From Massilia alkalitolerans DSM 17462 (GTDB lineage: Bacteria; Pseudomonadota; Gammaproteobacteria; Burkholderiales; Burkholderiaceae_D), in contig NZ_ATYR01000022.1 of NCBI RefSeq assembly GCF_000427785.1, positions 42,593 to 106,592 of the forward strand: a stretch of DNA of 64,000 nt, given 5' to 3'. Positions 45,636 to 56,100 of the stretch are shown in pieces. The notes beneath the pieces were generated by a model, which had not been told where the DNA came from, did no database searches, and was given only the letters and a program-made list of their open reading frames with translations. The position numbers and the translations under genes were made by a program. How positions within the stretch are numbered: the stretch's first letter is position 1; every line of letters begins with the position of its first letter.

Positions 45636-47906
45636 ATGAAGAAGCTCGCACTGACCCTGCTCGCGGCCGTCTCGCACGCCGCGCTCGCGCAGGACCTGGA
45701 TGCCCCCATCAAACAGCTGGGTACCGTCACCATCACCGGCAACCGCCCCACCTCGCTGCCGACGCAGATCCCGACCACCATCGAAGGCATCACCCGCGCC
45801 GAGATCGAACGCACCGTCAACGCCACCGATTCGGAAGATGCCCTGAAATACCTTCCCAGCCTGCTGGTACGCAAGCGCTACATCGGCGACTACAACCACG
45901 CCGTGCTGTCGACCCGCGCTTCCGGGACCGGCAACAGCGCGCGCTCGATGGTGTACGCGGACGGCATCCTGCTGTCGAACTACCTCGGCAACGGCGCCAA
46001 CTTCGCGCCGCGCTGGGGCATGGTCACGCCCGAGGAAATCGAGCGCGTGGACGTGCTATATGGGCCGTTCTCCGCTGCTTACGGCGGCAATTCGGTAGGC
46101 GCCGTGGTCGACTACGTGACGCGCATGCCGACCAAGTTCGAAGCGCATGCCAAGTTCGGTTTTACCCACCAGCCCTTCGACCTGTACGGCACGCACGAGC
46201 GCTACAACGGACGCCAGGCCAGCGCCTCGCTGGGTAACCGGGACGGGCGCTGGTCGTGGTTCATCGACGTGAACCGGAGCAGCAATGAAGGGCAGCCGCT
46301 GACCTTCCCTACCCGCTATCTGAGTGCCGGGGCGGCGCCGGGCGGCACGGCTGTTAGCGGGGCTGTCCTTGGGCAGGATCGCACTCGGCGTGCATGGTAT
46401 CTGCTCGGCGCCGGGACGCAGTACGACACGGTGCAGGACCACCTGAAGGTGAAACTCGCCTACGACATCACGCCAACGCTGCGGGCCAGCTATACGCTCG
46501 GCGTGTGGCAGAACGATTCCGAGGGCCGGCCGACGTCCTACCTGCGCGACGGTCTCGGGGCGCCGGTGTACAGCGGCCGCATCGATATCGACGGGCGCGG
46601 CTACACCCTCGGCGCCACCGATTTCAATGCCTCGAACGAGCAGCTGCGCCACCTGATGCACGGGCTGTCGGTGAAGAGCCACAGCAAGGGAGTGTTCGAC
46701 TGGGAGCTGGCGGCGAGCCTGTATGACTATGACGAAGACCAGCTGCGTGCGCCGACCACCTCCCTGCCCGGCGCGCTGAACGGTGGCGCGGGGCGGATCG
46801 TGGACATGTCGGGGACTGGCTGGAATACCTTCGCGGCCAAGGGCATCTGGCGGCCGTATGGTGTGGCGGGGGCGCATATCGTGGAATTCGGCTACCAGCG
46901 CGAGGCCTACAAGCTGGCCAGCATCGAGAATGCGACGGGTGACTGGCTGGGTGGGGCACGCGGTGCCCGTAATCAGGCGTTTTCGGGCCGCACCACGACG
47001 CAAGCCCTGTGGGGGCAGGACACCTGGAAGTTCACGCCGGACTGGAAGGCCGTGCTGGGTGTGCGGGTAGAACGCTGGCAGGCGCGGCATGGGCGGACCT
47101 CGAATGCGACTACCACTGTCGCGCATGGCGAACGCTCGGGCACTTACGTGTCGCCGAAGGCGGCGCTGGCCTGGCAGGTTCTGCCTTCCTGGGTGCTGAA
47201 GGCATCTGCCGGGCGCGCGGTGCGCATGCCGACGGTGTCGGAGCTGTACCAAGGGGGCATCAGCGGCAGCGGGACCTTGATCAACAATGATCCGAACCTG
47301 CAGCCGGAGCGGTCATGGACGGGAGAGCTGGGTGCGGAGCGCCAGCTCGAGAAGGGGCTGCTGCGGCTGACCGCGTTTGCGGAGCGGACCTCGGATGCGC
47401 TGTATTCGCAGACCAATGTGCTGGTGACGCCGAATGTGACCAATGTGCAGAATGTGGGGCGGATCGAGACCAAGGGGCTGGAGCTGGCCTATGACACGGA
47501 CGATGTGGGGATGGATGGGCTTGATCTGCAGTCAAGCGTGACCTGGACGGATTCGGAAATTACGCGCAATGACAAGTTTCCGGCCAGTGTGGGCAAGTGG
47601 CAGCCGCGGATTCCGCGTTGGCGGGCGACTGGGGTGGCGACTTACCGTGTTGGCGAGCGGCTGGCGTACTCGCTGGCGGCGCGCTATTCGGGAAGGCAGT
47701 TCTCGACGCTGGATAATTCGGATCCGAATGGGTTTGCTTACCAGGGGGCGAGCAGGTACTTCACGGTGGATGGGCGGGTGACGTGGAAGCCGGTCAAGCG
47801 CTGGACTGTGGCGGTGGGGGTGGATAACCTGAACAACTACCAGTACTGGAATTTCCATCCGTATTCGCAGCGGACGTGGGTGGTGGAGGCGCGGTACGAT
47901 CTATGA
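45636..47906 (+). CDS. TonB-dependent receptor
   Basis: 756 residues. Signal peptide M-K-K-L-A-L-T ... A-L-A, a TonB box region (L-G-T-V-T-I-T-G), a plug domain to ~170 (Y-G-P-F-S-A-A-Y-G-G-N-S-V-G-A-V), and a 22-strand barrel ending with a strand and Phe/Leu (V-E-A-R-Y-D-L). AAGGAA lies 5 bases before ATG 45636. Linked to a DUF2946 gene, it may import copper rather than a siderophore; the ligand cannot be told from sequence. From ~47200 the codons shift towards G/T-ending triplets, unlike the first half. Confidence 0.92.
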   Translation: MKKLALTLLAAVSHAALAQDLDAPIKQLGTVTITGNRPTSLPTQIPTTIEGITRAEIERTVNATDSEDALKYLPSLLVRKRYIGDYNHAVLSTRASGTGNSARSMVYADGILLSNYLGNGANFAPRWGMVTPEEIERVDVLYGPFSAAYGGNSVGAVVDYVTRMPTKFEAHAKFGFTHQPFDLYGTHERYNGRQASASLGNRDGRWSWFIDVNRSSNEGQPLTFPTRYLSAGAAPGGTAVSGAVLGQDRTRRAWYLLGAGTQYDTVQDHLKVKLAYDITPTLRASYTLGVWQNDSEGRPTSYLRDGLGAPVYSGRIDIDGRGYTLGATDFNASNEQLRHLMHGLSVKSHSKGVFDWELAASLYDYDEDQLRAPTTSLPGALNGGAGRIVDMSGTGWNTFAAKGIWRPYGVAGAHIVEFGYQREAYKLASIENATGDWLGGARGARNQAFSGRTTTQALWGQDTWKFTPDWKAVLGVRVERWQARHGRTSNATTTVAHGERSGTYVSPKAALAWQVLPSWVLKASAGRAVRMPTVSELYQGGISGSGTLINNDPNLQPERSWTGELGAERQLEKGLLRLTAFAERTSDALYSQTNVLVTPNVTNVQNVGRIETKGLELAYDTDDVGMDGLDLQSSVTWTDSEITRNDKFPASVGKWQPRIPRWRATGVATYRVGERLAYSLAARYSGRQFSTLDNSDPNGFAYQGASRYFTVDGRVTWKPVKRWTVAVGVDNLNNYQYWNFHPYSQRTWVVEARYDL

Positions 47907-47914
47907 TGGATGCG

Positions 47915-47938
47915 GGTGGACAATCCATTTAGTCCACC
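47915..47938 (+). terminator. Hairpin after the receptor gene (weak terminator)
   Basis: GGTGGAC / GTCCACC around a 10-nt loop, 8 bases past the stop. No T-run follows, so termination may be inefficient. Confidence 0.4.
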
Positions 47939-47988
47939 TGTAGTGTTCAGAGGTGGCCAATGTTGAAAACGCTCGAGCTCAAGTTGTA

Positions 47989-48765
47989 TCAAGCAGGACC
48001 AGCGGCCGTCAAGTCTGTTGTCGTCAGCTTGACGTACTGCACGTTCAATGTGATTGCTTCGCTATACCTAAGCACAAAACTATCCCCATCAATTGGATAG
48101 AAGCGTTGGTCATTTAGGCTGTTATTGGTTTCGACTTCGGATTTCTTGTCGTTTTCGATACGGCGTCGCATGACATTTTCCAGGATCAACCGGTCGAGTT
48201 GGCCATCTTTGTCGAAGAAGAAGTCGTTCAGGATTCCGACGTAGAGGAAGGCTTCTTTAGCCACCTCAACGATAGCCGACACATATATCAGGTCCGGCTC
48301 GTCTTCCTTCTCAAAATCCGCTCCAGTTAGGAGGTAGTACCAAGGCGCGTCATAGAACCGAAAAATGGAACTAAGCCGCGCGCCTTCCCGATCCAGCCTG
48401 AACTTTGAAATGGTATTCCTCACGACAAGAGGAAGCAAATGTGCAGCCAGAAGAATAGAAACGAAATAACTTGCAACCCAACCGAACTCATTCCCGACCT
48501 GAGTAGTTGCAGTAGCTTGAGTTGGAGCGTGCGATGAGAGCAGGTTCATCAGCACGACAGGTTCAAATTGGTGATGGAAGAGTAAAGATGACAAGGCCAG
48601 CCAGATCGCATGCACGATGACTGCCCATAGAACGGCCTCAGCTGCTACACGTCCGAAGGGCGAGAAATCTAGCGATTCACTTTCAGCCTTTTTAAGACCA
48701 CTACGGAAAATGAATCCAGGCAGAAGGACGACAAATAGGATTAGCGCAGGTAGTGCTAAATTCAT
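47989..48765 (-). CDS. Membrane protein of unknown function, A+T-richer than neighbours
   Basis: 258 residues with hydrophobic segments at ~1-20, ~42-62 and ~100-120, then a soluble C-terminal half with acidic F-E-K-E-D-E-P-D-L-I-Y and K-D-G-Q-L-D-R-L-I-L-E-N-V-M. The layout recalls DUF6338-like proteins (N-terminal L-P-G-F-I-F-R), but I cannot confirm the family. Codon use is visibly less G/C-ending than nearby genes, suggesting acquisition. It is 14 bases downstream of a small gene on the same strand and near tRNA-Ser. Confidence 0.6.
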   Translation of the reverse strand: MNLALPALILFVVLLPGFIFRSGLKKAESESLDFSPFGRVAAEAVLWAVIVHAIWLALSSLLFHHQFEPVVLMNLLSSHAPTQATATTQVGNEFGWVASYFVSILLAAHLLPLVVRNTISKFRLDREGARLSSIFRFYDAPWYYLLTGADFEKEDEPDLIYVSAIVEVAKEAFLYVGILNDFFFDKDGQLDRLILENVMRRRIENDKKSEVETNNSLNDQRFYPIDGDSFVLRYSEAITLNVQYVKLTTTDLTAAGPA

Positions 48766-48779
48766 GCTCGAGCAAAGAC

Positions 48780-48986
48780 TCAGGCAACCTTGGCTGCCTT
48801 CGGAACCACTGTGGCTTGTACTTGAAGCGTACGCCCTCTGTCACCACGAACTACGAATTTCCCCGTAGCTGCTGCGTTAGGATTGACAGTGCCAGCAGGC
48901 TTGCTCAGCAAGAACTCCCGCAACTGGTTGCTGGCCCTAGGATCAGCCAGGAGTTGAGACGCCAGTTTGCTCTTGAGTGCTTTCAT
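48780..48986 (-). CDS. 68-residue protein of unknown function
   Basis: Basic N-terminal half (M-K-A-L-K-S-K-L-A-S-Q-L-L) followed by a beta-type segment K-F-V-V-R-G-D-R-G-R-T-L-Q-V-Q-A-T-V-V. No signal peptide or known motif. It is directly upstream of the membrane protein gene and shares its lower GC, so the pair is probably one transferred unit. Function unknown. Confidence 0.5.
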   Translation of the reverse strand: MKALKSKLASQLLADPRASNQLREFLLSKPAGTVNPNAAATGKFVVRGDRGRTLQVQATVVPKAAKVA

Positions 48987-49134
48987 GGTTCTACTATGCC
49001 ATAAATAATAAGCGTGTGCATCCGCTGTCGGATGTCGCTAAAGTAGATCATACGCACATTCGACCTGCGCCAAACGCTGTGTTGCTCGATTGGCAGAATA
49101 CTAGGTCCATAGTGATAATGACAGTTAGAAGCAA

Positions 49135-49160
49135 CAAAGCCCCTGTTCACAGGGGCTTTG
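49135..49160 (-). terminator. Hairpin downstream of tRNA-Ser
   Basis: Perfect 11-bp stem CAAAGCCCCTG / CAGGGGCTTTG around TTCA, 5 bases past the tRNA 3' end; only a weak T-rich tail follows on the minus strand. Confidence 0.65.
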
Positions 49161-49165
49161 AATTC

Positions 49166-49256
49166 TGGCGGAGAGAGGGGGATTCGAACCCCCGGTAGGC
49201 TATGAACCTACACACGCTTTCCAGGCGTGCGACTTAAACCACTCATCCATCTCTCC
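49166..49256 (-). tRNA. tRNA-Ser (GGA)
   Basis: On the minus strand the 5' GGAGAGA pairs with TCTCTCC before a G and an encoded CCA. The long variable arm and TTCGAAT T-loop are class II serine tRNA features. The anticodon loop reads CT-GGA-AA, decoding UCC/UCU. Total 91 nt. Confidence 0.95.
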
Positions 49257-49288
49257 TGATGGGGTCTCGTGTGTCCACGAAGCCGCCT

Positions 49289-49316
49289 ATTATAACAAGG
49301 ATTCTCTGCTATACAA
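49289..49316 (-). promoter_or_regulatory. Sigma-70-type promoter for tRNA-Ser
   Basis: On the minus strand TTGTAT (49311-49316), a 16-bp spacer, and a consensus TATAAT (49289-49294) lie about 33 bases before the tRNA 5' end. Confidence 0.65.
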
Positions 49317-49333
49317 GACTGTTCTGGCAACAG

Positions 49334-49660
49334 TCATGCCGCAGCCTCACTCGGCCAGCGCCGACGCCACGGCCGCAGCACCTGCCGCACCGGGTTCACC
49401 TGCGTCCCAAGCTCGATCTCCCCCACCAGCCCGCGCCGCTTCAGGTGCCGCAGCGCCACCTGCACCGCCGACTTCGACAAGCCGGTCTTGACCGCAATCG
49501 TCTGCAGGCTCGCCGGCACCTGGTCGCGGCCCAGCGCCTCCGCACTGTGGAGCAGATAGAGATAGGCGACGAAGGCGGCAGGCCGGCGGTCATGCCCAAC
49601 TAGATCCGGCATCAAGACCTCGAACACATACGCATCGAGCGAAGATTGGCGGGTAGTCAT
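49334..49660 (-). CDS. Winged-helix DNA-binding protein
   Basis: 108 residues. The central S-L-Q-T-I-A-V-K-T-G-L-S-K-S-A-V-Q-V-A is a helix-turn-helix and L-K-R-R-G-L-V the wing, resembling GntR/MarR-like or helix-turn-helix type 11 regulators. No effector domain is attached. It is divergent from the VOC gene 80 bases away, which it may control. M-T-T-R-Q at 49660 is the likely start; a longer upstream reading is unlikely. Confidence 0.7.
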   Translation of the reverse strand: MTTRQSSLDAYVFEVLMPDLVGHDRRPAAFVAYLYLLHSAEALGRDQVPASLQTIAVKTGLSKSAVQVALRHLKRRGLVGEIELGTQVNPVRQVLRPWRRRWPSEAAA

Positions 49661-49740
49661 GAATACTATAGTCATTAAAATCACACTCAGCCGCGAGTCT
49701 GCCACGATAATGCTCGCCACCACAACCACAAGAATCCACC

Positions 49741-50106
49741 ATGATCACTCAACTGAAATTCGTCAGCATCCCCGTCTCGGACCAGGACCGCGCCCTCGCC
49801 TTCTATACCGACAAGCTCGGCTTCGAGATTTCGACCGACCAACCGATGGGACCGGGAAAGCGCTGGATCGAGCTGCGTATCGCCTCGTCCGGCACGCGCG
49901 TCGTGCTGTTCACGATGGATGGTCAGGAAGACCGCATCGGTACTTTCTTCAACGGCGCCTTTGCCTGCGACAACGTGGAAGCGACCTACCGCCAGCTGAG
50001 CCAGCGCGGCGTCGAGTTCGTAGAGCCGCCGACTGTGCAGCCATGGGGTTCGTTCGCCAAGTTCAAGGACCCGGACGGCAATACCTTCGTGCTATCGTCT
50101 TCCTGA
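49741..50106 (+). CDS. VOC (glyoxalase/bleomycin-resistance-type) protein
   Basis: 121 residues, one vicinal-oxygen-chelate unit: F-V-S-I-P-V-S-D-Q-D-R-A-L-A-F-Y at the N-terminus and F-K-D-P-D-G-N-T-F-V-L at the C-terminus with the metal-side Glu region altered to V-L-S-S. The family includes glyoxalases, dioxygenases and drug-binding proteins; a substrate cannot be assigned. It is followed 24 bases on by the KTSC gene, probably one transcript. Confidence 0.85.
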   Translation: MITQLKFVSIPVSDQDRALAFYTDKLGFEISTDQPMGPGKRWIELRIASSGTRVVLFTMDGQEDRIGTFFNGAFACDNVEATYRQLSQRGVEFVEPPTVQPWGSFAKFKDPDGNTFVLSSS

Positions 50107-50130
50107 AAGAGCCGCGGACAGGAGAGCACC

Positions 50131-50421
50131 ATGGAAATGAAGAAGATCAACGCCGGCAAGCTGCGCGCCATCGGCTATGACACGCGCGACCGCACCCTGC
50201 GCGTCGAATTCGACGACGGCAGCGCCATCGACTACGACGCCGTCGGCCTTGAAGTGTGGCGCAAGCTGTCGAGTTCCGGTTCTCCCTGGAGCTATTACCG
50301 CGACAACATCGAGGAAGAGTTCACTGGCCGCCGCGGCCGCGCCGCCGCCAATCCAGACAAGAAGGCCCTCGACCGCGAAGCCCTGATGAAAGCTTTTGGC
50401 GGCAATCCGGACGACGCCTGA
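50131..50421 (+). CDS. KTSC domain protein
   Basis: 96 residues. A-I-G-Y-D-T-R-D-R-T-L-R-V-E-F-D-D-G-S and S-S-G-S-P-W-S-Y-Y-R-D-N-I match the short KTSC domain, whose naming motif is here relaxed. Such domains are often fused to RNA- or stress-related proteins or stand alone. It ends just before a bidirectional terminator. Confidence 0.7.
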   Translation: MEMKKINAGKLRAIGYDTRDRTLRVEFDDGSAIDYDAVGLEVWRKLSSSGSPWSYYRDNIEEEFTGRRGRAAANPDKKALDREALMKAFGGNPDDA

Positions 50422-50422
50422 A

Positions 50423-50460
50423 TAAAAAAGCGCCACCCTGTCAAAACGGGACGGCGCTTT
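50423..50460. terminator. Bidirectional terminator, KTSC / acs
   Basis: AAAAAAGCGCC and GGCGCTTT form the outer stem with an inner CCC/GGG pairing; A-run and T-run ends serve both convergent transcripts. Confidence 0.75.
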
Positions 50461-50504
50461 CAGGATCTTTCCGCGCCCGCCGATTCAGGCGGACGCGCCC
50501 GCCA

Positions 50505-52502
<1,998 letters not shown>

Positions 52503-52709
52503 GCTAGTCTCCATAGTTTAGTAAGTGTTTTACCGAACACCTTAGGGGCGCTCGCTTACTGAGCCCTTACATGGCTCCGCAAGCATGCCTTCTGCTGGAA
52601 TGCCATTCTACCAACCTCGCCGCAAAGCGGCGAAGAACCCGCAAAGCCGTGCAAGCGGGTGTAGAATGCTCGGCTGTAATTTGTCCAGCATCCAGGAACC
52701 CAGATCCCG

Positions 52710-53312
52710 ATGGCGCAGTTAATTCCCCCAAACGAAGCAAAAAAGCTCAGTCCGCTTAACAACCTGATTTTCGCCAGCCGCTGGCTGCAGCTGCCGCTGT
52801 ACCTGGGGCTGATCCTGGCGCAGTGCGTCTACGTGTTCCACTTCTGGGTCGAGCTCAAGGACCTGATCGGCGCCGCATTAGGCAATGCCGCGTCGCTGGA
52901 GCACATCCTGGACGTCGTCACCGTCCCGGGCGCCGCGCGTCCGACCAAGCTGACCGAAACGACCATCATGCTGGTGGTGCTGGGCCTGATCGACGTGGTC
53001 ATGATCTCGAACCTGCTCATCATGGTCATCGTCGGCGGCTACGAAACCTTCGTGTCGCGCATGCACCTCGAAGGCCACCCGGACCAGCCCGAATGGCTGT
53101 CCCACGTGAACGCCTCGGTACTCAAGACGAAACTGGCGATGGCGATCATCGGCATCTCGTCGATCCACCTGCTGAAGACCTTCATCAACGCGGCGAACTA
53201 CAGCAACAACACGATGATGTTCCAGACCATCATCCACATCGCCTTCCTGCTGTCGGCGATGGCCATCGCCTACACCGACCGCATCGTCATGACCACGCAT
53301 TCGAAACATTAA
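52710..53312 (+). CDS. YqhA / UPF0114 (TIGR00645) membrane protein
   Basis: 200 residues with three to four membrane segments (~20-42, ~84-112, ~140-160, ~170-190). The family motifs S-R-W-L-Q-L-P-L-Y-L-G-L, V-V-M-I-S-N-L-L-I-M-V-I-V-G-G-Y-E-x-F-V-S and K-T-K-L-A are visible. Function is unknown across the family. It is 21 bases upstream of fumarase on the same strand. Confidence 0.9.
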   Translation: MAQLIPPNEAKKLSPLNNLIFASRWLQLPLYLGLILAQCVYVFHFWVELKDLIGAALGNAASLEHILDVVTVPGAARPTKLTETTIMLVVLGLIDVVMISNLLIMVIVGGYETFVSRMHLEGHPDQPEWLSHVNASVLKTKLAMAIIGISSIHLLKTFINAANYSNNTMMFQTIIHIAFLLSAMAIAYTDRIVMTTHSKH

Positions 53313-53333
53313 TTACTCCTGATCGAGAAATCC

Positions 53334-54869
53334 ATGGCAACCGTTATCACCCAGAGCGACCTCATCGAATCGGTCGCGGCAGCCCTCCAGTACATCAGCT
53401 ACTACCACCCGGCCGACTATATCCAGCACCTGGCGCGCGCGTATGAGACCGAGCAAAGCCCGGCCGCGAAGGACGCGATCGCCCAGATCCTGACCAACTC
53501 GCGCATGTGCGCCGAGGGCAAGCGCCCGATCTGCCAGGACACCGGCATCGTCAATGTGTTCCTGAAGATCGGCATGGGCGTGCGCTTCGAAGGCTTCACC
53601 GGCACCGTCACCGACGCCGTCAACGAAGGCGTGCGCCGTGCCTATGGTTTCGAGGACAACAAGCTGCGCGCCTCGATCGTGGCCGACCCGCACTTCGAGC
53701 GCAAGAACACCAAGGACAACACCCCGGCCGTGGTCCACATGGAGCTGGTCGAGGGCGACACCGTCGACGTGAAGGTGGCGGCCAAGGGCGGCGGCTCGGA
53801 GAACAAGACCAAGTTCGTCATGCTGAATCCGTCCGACTCGCTGGTCGACTGGGTCATGAAGACCGTGCCGCTGATGGGCGCCGGCTGGTGCCCGCCGGGC
53901 ATGCTGGGCATCGGCATCGGCGGCACCGCCGAGAAGGCGATGCTGATGGCGAAAGAGTCGCTGATGGACGACATCGACATGTACGAACTGAAGCAGCGCG
54001 GCCCGCAGAACAAGCTGGAAGAACTGCGTATCGAACTGTGCGACAAGATCAACGCGCTGGGCATCGGCGCCCAGGGCCTGGGCGGCCTGACCACCGTGCT
54101 GGACGTGAAGATCAACATGTACCCGACCCACGCGGCCTCCAAGCCGGTGGCGATGATCCCGAACTGCGCCGCCACCCGCCACGCCCACTTCGTGCTGGAC
54201 GGCTCGGGTCCGGCCTACATCGAACCGCCGGCGCTGTCCACCTGGCCGGAAGTGCACTGGACCCCGGACACCGAGAAGTCCAAGCGCGTCGACCTGAACA
54301 CCCTGACGAAAGAAGAAGTCGCCTCGTGGAAGCCGGGCCAGACCCTCTTGCTCAACGGCAAGATGCTGACCGGCCGCGACGCCGCGCACAAGCGCATCCA
54401 GGACATGCTGTCCAAGGGCGAGCAGCTGCCGGTGGACTTCACCAACCGCGTGATCTACTACGTCGGCCCGGTCGACCCCGTGGGCAATGAAGTCGTCGGC
54501 CCGGCAGGCCCGACGACCGCGACCCGCATGGACAAGTTCACCGACATGATGCTGGAGAAGACCGGCCTGATCTCGATGATCGGCAAGGCCGAGCGCGGCC
54601 CGGCGGCGATCGAATCGATCCAGAAGCACAAGTCGGCCTACCTGATGGCGGTCGGCGGCTCGGCCTACCTGGTCTCCAAGGCGATCAAGTCGGCCAAGGT
54701 GGTCGGTTTCGAGGACCTGGGCATGGAAGCGATCTACGAGTTCGACGTGACCGACATGCCGGTCACGGTGGCCGTCGATTCGACCGGCACCTCGGTGCAC
54801 ACCACCGGTCCGAAGGAATGGTCGGCCAAGATCGAGTCGCTGAAGGGCATCCCGGTCACCACCGCCTGA
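53334..54869 (+). CDS. Class I (iron-sulfur) fumarate hydratase
   Basis: 511 residues. The three Cys ligands of the catalytic [4Fe-4S] cluster are visible: C67 in R-P-I-C-Q-D-T-G, C186 in G-A-G-W-C-P-P-G and C278 in P-N-C-A-A-T-R-H. It is the fused alpha-beta form that converts fumarate to malate in the TCA cycle. The gene joins yqhA-like upstream and murI downstream at short spacing. Being an oxygen-sensitive cluster enzyme it is distinct from the class II fumC. Confidence 0.95.
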   Translation: MATVITQSDLIESVAAALQYISYYHPADYIQHLARAYETEQSPAAKDAIAQILTNSRMCAEGKRPICQDTGIVNVFLKIGMGVRFEGFTGTVTDAVNEGVRRAYGFEDNKLRASIVADPHFERKNTKDNTPAVVHMELVEGDTVDVKVAAKGGGSENKTKFVMLNPSDSLVDWVMKTVPLMGAGWCPPGMLGIGIGGTAEKAMLMAKESLMDDIDMYELKQRGPQNKLEELRIELCDKINALGIGAQGLGGLTTVLDVKINMYPTHAASKPVAMIPNCAATRHAHFVLDGSGPAYIEPPALSTWPEVHWTPDTEKSKRVDLNTLTKEEVASWKPGQTLLLNGKMLTGRDAAHKRIQDMLSKGEQLPVDFTNRVIYYVGPVDPVGNEVVGPAGPTTATRMDKFTDMMLEKTGLISMIGKAERGPAAIESIQKHKSAYLMAVGGSAYLVSKAIKSAKVVGFEDLGMEAIYEFDVTDMPVTVAVDSTGTSVHTTGPKEWSAKIESLKGIPVTTA

Positions 54870-54914
54870 TTGAATCGCGCGGGCGGATCAATCGATACGC
54901 CCGCGTTTTCAACC

Positions 54915-55784
<870 letters not shown>

Positions 55785-55786
55785 AC

Positions 55787-55815
55787 TTGCCAGTTCGGGA
55801 AGCGCTTTGTATAAT
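55787..55815 (+). promoter_or_regulatory. Sigma-70 promoter for tRNA-His
   Basis: TTGCCA (55787-55792), 17-bp spacer, consensus TATAAT (55810-55815). Transcription should begin about 55822, ~37 bases before the tRNA. Confidence 0.85.
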
Positions 55816-55858
55816 CTTGTTCTGTCTCGGAAACAGCGAGACAAGCAGTAAGACAGTG

Positions 55859-55934
55859 GTGGCTGTAGCTCAGTTGGTAGAGTCCAGGATTGTGATTCCT
55901 GTCGTCGTGGGTTCGAGTCCCATCAGCCACCCCA
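55859..55934 (+). tRNA. tRNA-His (GTG)
   Basis: Acceptor GTGGCTG pairs with CAGCCAC, followed by C73 and an encoded CCA. The anticodon loop reads TT-GTG-AT. The base before the 5' end is G (55858), the extra G-1 typical of tRNA-His, paired with C73. Confidence 0.96.
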
Positions 55935-55944
55935 AGAATTCGGC

Positions 55945-55980
55945 AAAAAGGCCTACATGTTCCGGATGTAGGCCTTTTTT
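55945..55980 (+). terminator. Intrinsic terminator after tRNA-His
   Basis: AAAAAGGCCTACAT / ATGTAGGCCTTTTTT around a 7-nt loop with six T residues, 10 bases past the tRNA. Confidence 0.9.
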
Positions 55981-56100
55981 GTTTTCCGCGCGTCCAAAGG
56001 ACGTCCGGGCCTGGTTACACGCCGTTTGCCGCTCGACATTTCCAGGCACCATGGCTATCCTCAGGGCTCCGGCAATCCTGTCACGCAAGTGGCGCCCCTG

